Shown in pieces: positions 34,047 to 42,894 of a stretch of DNA of 64,000 bases (the first letter of the stretch is position 1; each line of letters opens with the position of its first letter). Below the pieces are notes generated by a model. It was not told the DNA's origin and did no database searches. It worked only from the letters and a program-made list of their open reading frames with translations. The stretch is taken from positions 3,862,823 to 3,926,822 of the forward strand of contig NZ_CP036265.1 of assembly GCF_007743815.1 (NCBI RefSeq). The letters are read 5' to 3'. This DNA is from Alienimonas californiensis (GTDB lineage: Bacteria > Planctomycetota > Planctomycetia > Planctomycetales > Planctomycetaceae). A program made the translations under genes and the position numbers.

Positions 34047-34847
34047 TCACGCGAGGCTCCACTCGCCCGGGTCCAGATTGTAAAAGTCCCGCAGGATGCC
34101 GAACAGGTCCGGGAGCTTCATCCGCAGGGTGCGGGGCTTCTCGAAGAAGCACTCCGTGGCGACGGCGAAGAACTCCGCGGGGTCGGTGGCGCCGTAGGCG
34201 TCCAGCAGGCCGGGCAGGCCGCGGTCGACGTCGGCGGCGTGCTTCTGGAAGGCCGCCTCGGCGACGGCCTCCCAGCGGTGGCGGGCGGCGCCGGTCAGGC
34301 CGGGCACGCCGTCGGCGAAGCGGTCGGCGAGGTCCAGCACGTGGGCGAACTCGTGGAACACCAGGTTGCGGCCGTCGTCCGGGTTCTCCGCCCCGGCCAG
34401 CACGTCCGGCCAACTCAGGACCACGGCCCCGCCCATGTGGGCCTCGCCCAAGCGTCCCTCCGCCCCGCTGATCGTCGGCCCCCCGCCGAACGACGCGTCC
34501 CCCAGCAGGCGGCTGGCGGTCACGCGGTAGGCGGTCGGATAGACCAGCACGCTGGTCAGCGGGCCAAACCAGTCGGCCTTCTCCGGCGGGGTCGGATCGC
34601 CGGCCAGCAGCAACGCGGCTTGGGCGGCGACGACGGCCCGCATCTCGTCCGTCAGGTCCAGCCCATTGCAGCCCTCCCAGTTCTTCTCCGCGAGGAGAAT
34701 CCGCACGCCGGCCCGCACCCGCTCCGCGACGGGGCGGGGGAGCCGCTCGAAGGCGGCGAACTGATCACGGATCGCCCGCTCCCACGACTCGGGGAGCGGT
34801 TCGGACAGCAGCGCGCGACGCCGGCGGGTGCGGAAGAGGCCGAACAC
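34047..34847 (-). CDS. mtfA: Zinc-dependent peptidase of the MtfA family
   Basis: 266 residues, soluble, no signal peptide. Basic N-terminus (MFGLFRTRRRRALL), then the M90 fold with the zinc motif HEFAH at 165-169 in NLVFHEFAHVLDLADRFADG, and a third acidic ligand expected in the EFFAVATECFFEKP segment. MtfA in E. coli binds the Mlc repressor and cleaves peptides, linking it to glucose phosphotransferase control. No Mlc-like protein is in this window. It lies 4 bases downstream of the sulfatase stop on the same strand and is probably cotranscribed with it. Confidence 0.9.
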   Translation of the reverse strand: MFGLFRTRRRRALLSEPLPESWERAIRDQFAAFERLPRPVAERVRAGVRILLAEKNWEGCNGLDLTDEMRAVVAAQAALLLAGDPTPPEKADWFGPLTSVLVYPTAYRVTASRLLGDASFGGGPTISGAEGRLGEAHMGGAVVLSWPDVLAGAENPDDGRNLVFHEFAHVLDLADRFADGVPGLTGAARHRWEAVAEAAFQKHAADVDRGLPGLLDAYGATDPAEFFAVATECFFEKPRTLRMKLPDLFGILRDFYNLDPGEWSLA

Positions 34848-34850
34848 CGG

Positions 34851-36509
34851 CTACCGTGTCGGGGCGTCGCGTCGCGCTCGCCCTTCCGGCAGCGGCACGG
34901 CGGCGTCGACGTCTGCGGTGTCCACCGGCCCGGACGGGGCGGGGCCGGTCGTTGAATCCAGTACCGGCTTGGTTTTCCCGCGGAACCCGGGAGCGGGACG
35001 CCGCCACCACTCGTCGGCCCGCTCCGCGTCGTAGGCCGGGTTCGGGCGGGGCATCAGGGCGCCGGCATCCGCCCGGTAGGCGGCCAGTCGAGACCGCAGT
35101 TCCGAGGTGCGCTCCGGCAGGGCGGCGGCGAGGTTCTTCGTCTCGCCCAAGTCTTCGCGGAGGTCGTACAGTTCCGGCTCGCCCGTGCCGTCGGCGGTGT
35201 AGAACTCGATCAGCTTGTGGTGCCCGATCCGCACGGCGCCGGCGGGGCGGCTGTGGTGGTAGTGCGGGTAGTGCCAGAAGACCGCGTCGCGGGCGGCGTC
35301 GCACTCGCCGCGGAACACCGGCACGAGGCTCACCCCGTCCATCGTCACGCCCGCCGGCGGTTCGGAGCCGGCCAAATGGAGGATCGTGGGCGTCAGGTCG
35401 CTGGTCGTGACCGCGGCGTCGCAGGCCCGGCCGCCCTCCGTCACGCCGGGCCAGTGGACCAGCAGCGGCACGCGGATGCCGCCCTCGTACAGCGACCCCT
35501 TCTCGCCCCGCAGCGGGGCGTTGCTGCTGACCTGGTCGCCGCTCTGCCCGTGGATTGACGACGGATCGCCGTGGTAGACGGAGTGCAGACCGCCGTTGTC
35601 GGAGGTGAACAGGATCACCGTGTTTTCCGCCTGGCCTGTTTCCTGCAGCACCGTCCGCAGGCGGCCGACGGATTCGTCGACCATCTCCAGCATCGCGGCG
35701 AAGGCCGGGTCGCTGGGGTGACCCTCGGCTTTCGGTTTCGCCTCGTATTTGGCGATCAGGTCCGGCCGGGCGTGCACGGGGATGTGCACCGCGTAGTGCG
35801 ACAGCAGGCAGACCCAGGGTTTGTCGTCGTCCGCGTGCTCGCGGAGGAACGCTTCGGTGCGCTCCGTGAGCACGTCGGTGGTGTATTCGCCCTCACGCTT
35901 CTCGACGCCGTCCGGGGTGGTGAGGCTCGGGGAGACGTTGCGGACGGTCACGAGCCATTCGTCGAACCCGCGGCCGCCGGGGCCCTCCGTGTCGTTCGTG
36001 TCGCCGAGGTGCCACTTGCCGAAGCTTGCCGTGGTCGCGGCGTCGCCCAGCACCGTGGCGAAGGTGACTTCGTCCAGCGGCAGCCGGTCCGGGATCGGCG
36101 GCTCCAGCAGGGGGGCGAAGGGCCGGAAGTGGCCCGGGATGAAGTTCGTCAGCCCGGTGCGGGCCGGGTCGCGGCCGGTCATCAGGGCGGCCCGGCTGGG
36201 GCTGCACACCGGGCAACTGGCGTAGGCCGCCGTGAACTTCAGCCCGTCCGTGGCGAGCTGATCGATGTGCGGCGTTTCGTGGAACGCGTTTCCGTAGCAG
36301 CCGAGGTCCGCCCAGCCGAGGTCGTCCACGAACACGATCAGCACGTTCCGCGGCGGCTCCACGGCCGTGGCCGTCGGGGCGTCGGCCGGGACCGGCTGCA
36401 GCGGCGCGCCGCCGGGGACGACGGTGGGGCCGACCTGCGCAAAGAGCGCGACGGGGTAGGCCAGCAGCGCCGCCAACAGGGCGGCCGGTCGGACAGCGGT
36501 ACGGATCAT
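34851..36509 (-). CDS. Secreted type I sulfatase (second of three)
   Basis: 552 residues from the ATG at 36509, preceded by GGAG at 7 bases; another in-frame ATG at 36536 has no such signal. A signal peptide (MIRTAVRPAALLAALLAYPV, cleavage near LFAQ) precedes a Pro-rich spacer. Then come RNVLIVFVDDLGWADLGCYG, the formylglycine motif CSPSR with Cys102, ALMTGR, GKWHLGD and FTSDNGGLH. The long C-terminal stretch after the fold is Pro/Arg-rich. It should hydrolyse a sulfate ester outside the cytoplasm. It shares a divergent promoter region with the hypothetical at 36686 and runs into mtfA. Confidence 0.93.
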   Translation of the reverse strand: MIRTAVRPAALLAALLAYPVALFAQVGPTVVPGGAPLQPVPADAPTATAVEPPRNVLIVFVDDLGWADLGCYGNAFHETPHIDQLATDGLKFTAAYASCPVCSPSRAALMTGRDPARTGLTNFIPGHFRPFAPLLEPPIPDRLPLDEVTFATVLGDAATTASFGKWHLGDTNDTEGPGGRGFDEWLVTVRNVSPSLTTPDGVEKREGEYTTDVLTERTEAFLREHADDDKPWVCLLSHYAVHIPVHARPDLIAKYEAKPKAEGHPSDPAFAAMLEMVDESVGRLRTVLQETGQAENTVILFTSDNGGLHSVYHGDPSSIHGQSGDQVSSNAPLRGEKGSLYEGGIRVPLLVHWPGVTEGGRACDAAVTTSDLTPTILHLAGSEPPAGVTMDGVSLVPVFRGECDAARDAVFWHYPHYHHSRPAGAVRIGHHKLIEFYTADGTGEPELYDLREDLGETKNLAAALPERTSELRSRLAAYRADAGALMPRPNPAYDAERADEWWRRPAPGFRGKTKPVLDSTTGPAPSGPVDTADVDAAVPLPEGRARRDAPTR

Positions 36510-36685
36510 CTGCGAACTCCGGACGGGGCGCGGCATTGTGACGGGCGGCGCGTGAGGAAGGAAACGTATGCGGATCAGGCAAGCGGGTCAGACAAACCGT
36601 GAAGAACGCCCACGGTTCGAAACACCGCGGGCGGGCTCCGGGTATCGCCGTACGTCCCCGTCCCGCTCGCCCCCCGCCGCCTCCG

Positions 36686-37948
36686 ATGTTCTCGCCACTG
36701 GCCCTCTGCCTCGCCCTCCCGCTGGTCGCAGCCCCCGACGAACCGTCGCCCCCTGCCGCCGGCCTTGCCCCCGTCGCCGCCTTCCTCGCCGAGGGCAATC
36801 TGGCGGGGGCGGAGGCTGCCCTCAACAAGACGCTGAAGACAGACCCGGGCGACGACGACGCCCTGTTCTCGTTGGGCGTGGTGAAGTTCCTCGGCGGGAT
36901 CGAGGAGTTCGCCCAGTTCCTGTCGGCCCACGGCAGCGGCGATCGGCTGGGCGGGATGCTGCCGTTCGCCCGGCTGCCGGTGCCGGCGAACGCCGACCCG
37001 CAGCCCGTCAGTTACGAGCAGTGGCGAAAGGCCCGCATCGACCTGATCGCAGCGTTCGACGAGGCCGACGCGGTGCTGGCCAAGATCGACGGCCCGGTGG
37101 ACGTGAAGATCGACTTGGCGGCGTTGCGGCTCGATCTGAACGGCGACGGGACCGCGGGGGAGGCCGAGCGTGTCCTCAGCCTGTTGGGCGCCGGCGGACT
37201 GCGGCTGGAAGGAGATCGCTCCGGCGGACGGCGTCCCAGTGAGGCGCCGGCGATCGTCACGCACTTCGATCGGGCCGACGCCGAATGGCTCCGCGGGTAC
37301 TGCGATCTGCTGAGCGCGATCCTCGAAACGATGCTGGCCCACGACGCGGAGAACTGGTGGAACCACTGCGCCCACCTCCTCTTCGCCCAGCCGGAGGGCG
37401 TGCCGGGCTACCTCCTCACGGAGACCGGCGACGGCTTCAGCCCGGGGCGGCTGTCCGACATCATCGCCGCGATCCACCACGTCAACTTTCCGGTCCGCGA
37501 GCCGGAGCGGATGGGCAAGGCCCGCGAGCGGCTGCTGGGCATGATCGGCCACAGCCGGGCGATGTGGGACCTGATCCTCGCCGAGGAAGACGGCGAGCGC
37601 GAATGGATCCCGGGCCCTCACCAGACCTCCTCCACCGGCGTGACGATGTCGCAGGAACGCGTTGACGGCTGGCGGGAGTTCCTCGCCGAAGCGGAGGACC
37701 TGCTCAACGGGGAGAAGCTCGTCCCGTTCTGGCGGACTCAGCCCGCGGGTCTGGCGGACGCCCCCAACGGCGTGAACCTGCGGCGGGTCTTTGAGGAACC
37801 GCGGCGGTTCGATCTGGTCGAATGGGTCCAGGGGCCCGGGGCGGCGCCGTTCCTGGAACGCGGCGAGCTCACCAGCCCGGCAGTCTGGAACCGCCTTCAG
37901 CGCCTGTTCAACGGCAACTTCTTCGGCTTCGCGGTGCTCATCAACTGA
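36686..37948 (+). CDS. Secreted hypothetical protein with TPR-like start and EF-hand-like loop
   Basis: 420 residues from the ATG at 36686, chosen because it starts the signal peptide (MFSPLALCLALPLVAAPDE); the frame extends upstream without support. Residues about 30-80 resemble a TPR pair (VAAFLAEGNLAGAEAALNKTL, DPGDDDALFSLGVVKFL). Near 150 is DLNGDGTAGEAE, a loop with the D-x-N-x-D-G pattern of calcium-binding EF-hands. The rest is helical with conserved-looking motifs (DAENWWNHCAHLLFAQPEG, HHVNFPVREPERM). No function is known to me. It is divergent from the sulfatase and ends at a family-A palindrome. Confidence 0.7.
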   Translation: MFSPLALCLALPLVAAPDEPSPPAAGLAPVAAFLAEGNLAGAEAALNKTLKTDPGDDDALFSLGVVKFLGGIEEFAQFLSAHGSGDRLGGMLPFARLPVPANADPQPVSYEQWRKARIDLIAAFDEADAVLAKIDGPVDVKIDLAALRLDLNGDGTAGEAERVLSLLGAGGLRLEGDRSGGRRPSEAPAIVTHFDRADAEWLRGYCDLLSAILETMLAHDAENWWNHCAHLLFAQPEGVPGYLLTETGDGFSPGRLSDIIAAIHHVNFPVREPERMGKARERLLGMIGHSRAMWDLILAEEDGEREWIPGPHQTSSTGVTMSQERVDGWREFLAEAEDLLNGEKLVPFWRTQPAGLADAPNGVNLRRVFEEPRRFDLVEWVQGPGAAPFLERGELTSPAVWNRLQRLFNGNFFGFAVLIN

Positions 37949-37972
37949 GCGGACCGCGGTCGGCAGCACGGA

Positions 37973-38000
37973 ACGCCGAGGCCCCGCGGGGCATCGGCGT
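37973..38000. repeat. Palindrome family A, copy 3 (one mismatch)
   Basis: ACGCCGAGGCCCCG and CGGGGCATCGGCGT, 14-bp arms with one mismatch. It lies between two convergent genes (stops at 37948 and 38008), consistent with a bidirectional terminator. It is the degenerate member of the family at 5493 and 13838. Confidence 0.75.
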
Positions 38001-38007
38001 GACGGCC

Positions 38008-39198
38008 TCAGAACACCGAGTACAGCACGTCGCGGGCGCGTTCGACCAGTTCCGGGTCCTCCGCTTCGATCACCGCCAAGTGCTTGCGGGCGGCGGCGAC
38101 GTGCGGGGGTTCGGGGGCGTCGCTGGGGGCGTTTTCCGGCACGTCGCGTTCGGCTTCCAGCAGGTACTGGATGATCGCCCGCTTCACGGCCGGCACGTCG
38201 TAGGCCTCGTTGGTGTAGAGCCCGACGATCCGATCCATGGCCGCCCAGTCTTTCCAGCGGGAGAGGTCCGCGATGACGACCTCCGCGAGGTCGGAGTAGG
38301 CCAACTGGAGCCGCAGGGCCTCCTTCAGACGATCCTTGGGGATGCGTTCGCCGCCGTAGGTCCACATGAACCGGACCGCCTGCATCGCGGCGTAGACCTC
38401 GCTGAAGGGCACCGGGATCGGCTCGCCGGCCGCGTCCTTGAGCGGCTGGCCGTCCGGGCCGAGGATGTATTTCGGCCGCAGCTTGGCGTCTTCCAGTTCC
38501 TTCAGGCCCTGCTCGCCGGTGAGCAAAAGCAGGCCGCTCATCAGGCCGTCGACGCCGATGCGGAACTCGTCCGTGCCGGCGAAGATCCGTTTCCGCAGCA
38601 CCTCGGCGTCGGCGTCGGTCCCGCACAGGCCCAGCAGCATGCCGTAGAAGGCCAGGCGGGAGGGGTCGGTGTCCGGGTCGGCGACCCACTGCGCCAGCTT
38701 GGCGCGGGGCAGTTCGTCGGCGATCGCTTCGACCTCCTCGAACGGCACGTTGCCGAACTCGCCGTAGGCGTCGGAGGCGACCAGATCGTCCGGGTGTTCC
38801 AGGTGCGCCAGGTAGTACCGCAGCCGGTCGGCGGCGGGGGCGTCGGGGCCGGGGTTGTTGCGCAGGTACTCGAAGCCGGCCTCGCTGATCGGCACGGGCA
38901 GGTCCCACTCGAGGATCTCCCCTCCGCCGGCGGTCAGCAGCAACGTTTCGCCGGTCTCGCCGGACTGATAGCCCCGCAGTTTCAGCTTCTTGCCCTCAGC
39001 GTAGGGGCCCTTCAGCGACTTCTTCACGAGGAACCGCGTGTAGGCCGGGTTGTCTTTGGAGTCGCCCCCGCGGTCGGCTTCGAGCCATTCCGCCAGGACG
39101 ACGACGTCGCTTTCGGCCAACTGGTCCGAGAGCGTCAGCCCGGGCGCCTCGCAGAACGGACAGGCCAGCGCGGCGGAGAGGAGCAGGGCGGCGATCAT
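38008..39198 (-). CDS. Secreted hypothetical protein with N-terminal CPFC motif
   Basis: 396 residues. A very short signal-like segment (MIAALLLSAALA) is followed at once by CPFCEAPGLTLS, a thioredoxin-like CxxC but without a thioredoxin fold around it that I can see. Residues 20-90 look beta-rich (SDVVVLAEWLEADRGG, RFLVKKSLKG), as in domains that read metal-reduction or copper proteins, but this is speculation. The remaining 250 residues look helical, HEAT-like (AVKRAIIQYLLEAERDVPEN, HVAAARKHLAVIEAEDPE). No specific function is assigned. The CPFC may be a redox or metal site. Confidence 0.7.
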   Translation of the reverse strand: MIAALLLSAALACPFCEAPGLTLSDQLAESDVVVLAEWLEADRGGDSKDNPAYTRFLVKKSLKGPYAEGKKLKLRGYQSGETGETLLLTAGGGEILEWDLPVPISEAGFEYLRNNPGPDAPAADRLRYYLAHLEHPDDLVASDAYGEFGNVPFEEVEAIADELPRAKLAQWVADPDTDPSRLAFYGMLLGLCGTDADAEVLRKRIFAGTDEFRIGVDGLMSGLLLLTGEQGLKELEDAKLRPKYILGPDGQPLKDAAGEPIPVPFSEVYAAMQAVRFMWTYGGERIPKDRLKEALRLQLAYSDLAEVVIADLSRWKDWAAMDRIVGLYTNEAYDVPAVKRAIIQYLLEAERDVPENAPSDAPEPPHVAAARKHLAVIEAEDPELVERARDVLYSVF

Positions 39199-39260
39199 GC
39201 GAAGGGTCCTCCGGGGCGGCGGTCAATGGGCGAATGCAACGTCAGTCCGACTCCACAGTC

Positions 39261-40151
39261 CTACTCCACGACCCGCGCGCCGTCGATCCGGTACAGCCGA
39301 CGCCAGTCCTCCCCGTCCCGCTGCGGGTCGAGGCGAAAGGTACCCACCACGTCGAACGGCCGGTTCTGGATGTAGCGGCTCTCCGCCCCCTCGGCGAGTT
39401 TCACCGTCACCAGGTCGTACGGCTTCGGGTTGCGGCCGAAACAGCAGATCTGGTTGTCCCGGGCGAGGATGAACGCCCGCACGGGGTCGGCGTAGGTCGG
39501 GTACATGAACCCCCGCAGCGTGACCTTCTTCCCGTCGAGGTCGCGGAGCCAGCCGGGGAAATGGTCGACCACGTCCGCGGGCACCGGCTCGGCGTTGAGC
39601 ACCTTGAGCAGGTCCAGGTCGTCGAACGACACCCGCACCGTGCCGTTGCCGGCGGGGGAGAAGCTGTTGATCGGCACGAGCAGTTTCAGCTCCCGCGCCT
39701 CGACCGGCTCGCCCGCCGCGGCCTCGGCCATCGCGGCGAGGGCCGCCGGGGAACCGGGCGGCGGGCCGGCGACCGTCGGCTCCTCCGCCGCGGCAAACCC
39801 GCCGGCGAAGCCGTCGTCCTCTTCCTCGTCGTCCGCGGTGTTCGGTTGCGCGAAGCCGCCGTCGAAGCCCCCGTCAAACCCGTCATCCCCCGCCGCGGCG
39901 AGTTCAATCATCGGCTCCGCAGGCTCCTCCGCCCCCCCCGGTTCGCCGTCGCCGATAGGCGGCGCATCCCCGGGCACGTCCGCGAGCCGTTCCTCCGCCG
40001 CGAGAACCTGGGGCCCCTGGATCGTCTCCTCGTCCTCCATCGTCCCGGCGACTTCGCTGTAGGTCGCGCCCTGTTCGACGGAATCGCAGCCCGTCAGCAG
40101 CGAGAGCCCCAGCGCCGCGGCCGGAACGGAAGAGAGAAGGACGGTTCTCAA
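39261..40151 (-). CDS. Lipoprotein with DUF3299 domain
   Basis: 296 residues. The lipobox LSLLTGC places the lipidated Cys at 22. Residues 30-130 are acidic and low-complexity with repeats of the DDGF-GGF type (GDDGFDGGFDGGF, then DDGFAGGF). The C-terminal 130 residues are the DUF3299-type fold: VTLRGFMYPTYADPVRAFIL, NQICCFGRNPKPYDLVTVKL and DVVGTFRLDPQR. The family is widespread in envelope lipoproteins, function unknown. The start overlaps the upstream gene's stop by ATGA, and that gene is a second DUF3299 protein, so the two are probably one operon. Confidence 0.82.
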   Translation of the reverse strand: MRTVLLSSVPAAALGLSLLTGCDSVEQGATYSEVAGTMEDEETIQGPQVLAAEERLADVPGDAPPIGDGEPGGAEEPAEPMIELAAAGDDGFDGGFDGGFAQPNTADDEEEDDGFAGGFAAAEEPTVAGPPPGSPAALAAMAEAAAGEPVEARELKLLVPINSFSPAGNGTVRVSFDDLDLLKVLNAEPVPADVVDHFPGWLRDLDGKKVTLRGFMYPTYADPVRAFILARDNQICCFGRNPKPYDLVTVKLAEGAESRYIQNRPFDVVGTFRLDPQRDGEDWRRLYRIDGARVVE

Positions 40152-40861
40152 AACGAGGTGCTCGCGGGACCGCTCTGCGTGGCTTTGATGCGGAAGATCG
40201 GGTCGACGTCCTTCGTGCCGCCCTCCGGGCGCAGTTCGAAGGTGCCGGCGACGCTGACCAGTCCGGTGGTGAAATCCGTGGTGTCGCCGGTCATATCAAC
40301 GCGGATCATATCCGTCACCTTCGGTTTGCCGCCGAAGCAGCAGTCGCCGCTGTCCTTCACGAAGATGAAGGAGGTGATGTCCTCGGTCTTCGCCTCGGGG
40401 TACATGTAACCCTTCAGAAAGACCTTTTCGCCGTCCAGCCGCTTGATCGACTCGCTGTACGTGCCGGTGGGGGCGAGGGCCCGCTGGGCGATGTCGGCGG
40501 TGAAGTCCAGCCGGGTGTGGTCCGGGGGCAGCTCCGTGGCGTAGGCGACGGAGTGATAGGCCGCCCCGCCGGCCAGGCCGGTCAGGGAGAGCAGCCCGCC
40601 CAGCGCCGCCATCCACAGGCCGGCGCCGTCGTGCCGGCGGATCGTCCGCCAGGCGGTGACGGCCGTCACGAATCCCGCCGTCGCGATCAGAAACCCGATC
40701 ACCCCCACCGCCGGCAGGAAGGCCACCAGCGAGCACAGCCCGAGCACCATCGAGACCGGCGCGGAGACCGGAATCGGTTTGTAATCGAAGTCCACGCGCT
40801 CCGACTGCGGCAGCGAAGCGGCCGGCGGCGCGGCGATCGAGTCGAAGGTGGCGGCGCTCAT
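40148..40861 (-). CDS. Membrane protein with C-terminal DUF3299-like domain
   Basis: 237 residues from the ATG at 40861; a further in-frame ATG at 40897 is possible and neither has a clear Shine-Dalgarno sequence. Three hydrophobic segments occupy about residues 35-110 (APVSMVLGLCSLVAFLPAVG, VIGFLIATAGFVTAVTA and MAALGGLLSLTGLAGGAAYH), like a DUF4190-type domain. An extracytoplasmic DUF3299-like part follows: VFLKGYMYPEAKTEDITSFIF, SGDCCFGGKPKVTDMIRVDM and LVSVAGTFELRPE. It lies upstream of, and overlaps by 4 bases, the DUF3299 lipoprotein gene. Divergent from recJ. Ligand or partner unknown. Confidence 0.8.
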   Translation of the reverse strand: MSAATFDSIAAPPAASLPQSERVDFDYKPIPVSAPVSMVLGLCSLVAFLPAVGVIGFLIATAGFVTAVTAWRTIRRHDGAGLWMAALGGLLSLTGLAGGAAYHSVAYATELPPDHTRLDFTADIAQRALAPTGTYSESIKRLDGEKVFLKGYMYPEAKTEDITSFIFVKDSGDCCFGGKPKVTDMIRVDMTGDTTDFTTGLVSVAGTFELRPEGGTKDVDPIFRIKATQSGPASTSF

Positions 40862-41084
40862 GGGCAAAGGGGCGAGAACGGGGACGGCGCGCGGCATCCT
40901 ATCACGGCGCAGGGGACGATCTATGGGATTGTACGTCCGTCCGGCCGCGGGCGTGGGGCAGATTCGCCCGGTTCGGCCGACGAAGGCATGGTCAGATCGC
41001 CGACCCGGGACGTACTGTCACGACCCGGAACCTCCCCGTCGCCCGGCGGTTCCCCCTCCGCTTCCCCCCGCGAGACCCCCTGCC

Positions 41085-42821
41085 ATGTCCCTGCCGTGGC
41101 GGTTCGCCCCGCTGGACCCGACCCGCGTGCGGCGGCTGTCGGAGGCCCTGTCGATCGGTCCGCTGACGGCCCAGGTGCTCATCGCCCGGGGACTGGACGA
41201 ACCGGCGACCGCCAAGGCGTTTCTCACGCCCTCCCCCAACGACTTGCACGACCCGGAGACGCTGCCGGGCGTCTCCGAGGCCGCGGATCGCGTCGTCGCC
41301 GCGGTCCGGGCCGGGCGGCGCGTCACGATCTTCGGCGACTACGACGTGGACGGGATCACCTCCACGGCCCTTCTGGTCGACTGCCTGCGGCTGGCGGGGG
41401 CGAACGCCGATTACGTCATCCCCAACCGCAACGACGGCTACGGCCTGAACGTCGCCGCCATCGAGAAGCTGCACGCCGAGGACCCGAACCGCTTGGTCGT
41501 CACCGTGGACTGCGGCATCACCTCCGTCGCCGAGGCGGAACGGGCGAAGACCTTGGGACTCGAATTGATCGTCACCGATCACCACACCCCCGGCGACACG
41601 CTGCCGCCGGCCGCGGTCGTCGTGCATCCCCGCCGGCCGGACGCGGAAACGGCGTACGCCTACGGTGAACTCTGCGGCGCCGGCGTGGCCTTCAAACTGG
41701 CTTGGGCGGTGGCGAAGCGGCTGGGCGACGGGAACCGCGTCAACGAACGCTTCAAGGCCTGGCTGATCCGGGCGCTCGGCCTGACGGCCCTCGCCACGGT
41801 CGCGGACATGGTCCCGCTCACCGGCGAGAACCGCACCTTCGTCCACTGCGGTCTGCGGAGCCTCTACCACCACGCCCCGCCGGGCCTGCGGGCGCTGCTG
41901 GGCGTGTGCGGGATCGAAGAGGGCCGCCCGATCACAGCCGAGGACGTGGGCTACAAGGTCGGCCCCCGCATCAACGCCGCCGGCCGGTTGGAGCAGGCGA
42001 GCCTCGCCGTGGATCTGCTGCTCTCCCACGACGAAAAGCGGTGCGGGCAACTGGCGGACTACCTCGACACCCTCAACGAGACCCGCAAGAAGACCGAATC
42101 CGACGTGGTGAAGGCCGCCAAAAAGCAGGCCGTCGACCGCGGCTGGGCGGAGCGGCCGGGGCTGGCGCTCGCCTCCGACGACTGGCACGCCGGGGTGGTG
42201 GGCATCGCCGCCGGGCGGGTCGCGGAGCACTTCGACACGCCGGCGATCGTGATCGCCTTCGGCCACAGCGGCGACGCAAACCTCGGCGCCGGTTCGGCGC
42301 GCTCCCGGCCGGGGTTCGATCTGCACGCCTGCCTCGCCCGGTGCGCGGAGCATCTGGAAACGTTCGGCGGCCACACGATGGCCGCGGGGCTGAAGGTGCG
42401 GCGGGAGAACCTGGACGCCTTCCGCGAGGCGTTCGCGGCGGACGTCGCGGAGCATTTCCGGCCCGAAGCCGCCGACGCCCGGGTGGACGCGGAGGTCCGG
42501 CTCGCCGACTGCACCCTGCACGCCGTCAAGGAGCTAGACGAAAAACTCGGCCCGTTCGGCAAGTCGAACCGGCGGCCGGTGTTCGTCGCCACGCACGTCA
42601 CGCTGGAGGGCGAGCCGCGGACGATGGGGCGGGACAACGCCCACCTGTCGGCCCGCCTCGCCCAGACCGGGCGGGTGATGAAGGCTGTCGCCTGGGGCCG
42701 GGCCGCGGAGGCGGACACGCTGGCCGTCGGTCCGCTGGCGGTCTCGTTCACCGCGGAGGTGAACCGCTGGAAGAACGGCGAATCGGTGCAGCTTCAGCTC
42801 CGCCAGTGGCAACCGTGCTGA
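41085..42821 (+). CDS. recJ: Single-stranded-DNA-specific exonuclease RecJ
   Basis: 578 residues from the ATG at 41085, matching E. coli RecJ in length. DHH-phosphoesterase motifs are present: IFGDYDVDGITSTALL (85-92 carry the DYDVDG metal site), VTDHHTPGDTLPP (DHH at 165-167) and the DHHA1 motif FGGHTMAAGL. A C-terminal OB-like region (about 460-578) includes RRPVFVATHVTLEGEPR. It degrades single-stranded DNA 5' to 3' in recombination and mismatch repair. The frame is open 80 codons upstream, but the family start is here. The DUF368 gene follows it by 73 bases. Confidence 0.95.
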   Translation: MSLPWRFAPLDPTRVRRLSEALSIGPLTAQVLIARGLDEPATAKAFLTPSPNDLHDPETLPGVSEAADRVVAAVRAGRRVTIFGDYDVDGITSTALLVDCLRLAGANADYVIPNRNDGYGLNVAAIEKLHAEDPNRLVVTVDCGITSVAEAERAKTLGLELIVTDHHTPGDTLPPAAVVVHPRRPDAETAYAYGELCGAGVAFKLAWAVAKRLGDGNRVNERFKAWLIRALGLTALATVADMVPLTGENRTFVHCGLRSLYHHAPPGLRALLGVCGIEEGRPITAEDVGYKVGPRINAAGRLEQASLAVDLLLSHDEKRCGQLADYLDTLNETRKKTESDVVKAAKKQAVDRGWAERPGLALASDDWHAGVVGIAAGRVAEHFDTPAIVIAFGHSGDANLGAGSARSRPGFDLHACLARCAEHLETFGGHTMAAGLKVRRENLDAFREAFAADVAEHFRPEAADARVDAEVRLADCTLHAVKELDEKLGPFGKSNRRPVFVATHVTLEGEPRTMGRDNAHLSARLAQTGRVMKAVAWGRAAEADTLAVGPLAVSFTAEVNRWKNGESVQLQLRQWQPC

Positions 42822-42894
42822 GGGCGAATCGCCGCCGGGGGGCGTACGGGGATGTCCGGTGGCGACCGCGGCCGGCGGGGGGCAGGGTGGCCGC

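Noticed and set aside
34851-36536. Start of the second sulfatase at ATG 36536
   Set aside because: No ribosome-binding site, while the ATG at 36509 has GGAG 7 bases upstream and directly starts the signal peptide.
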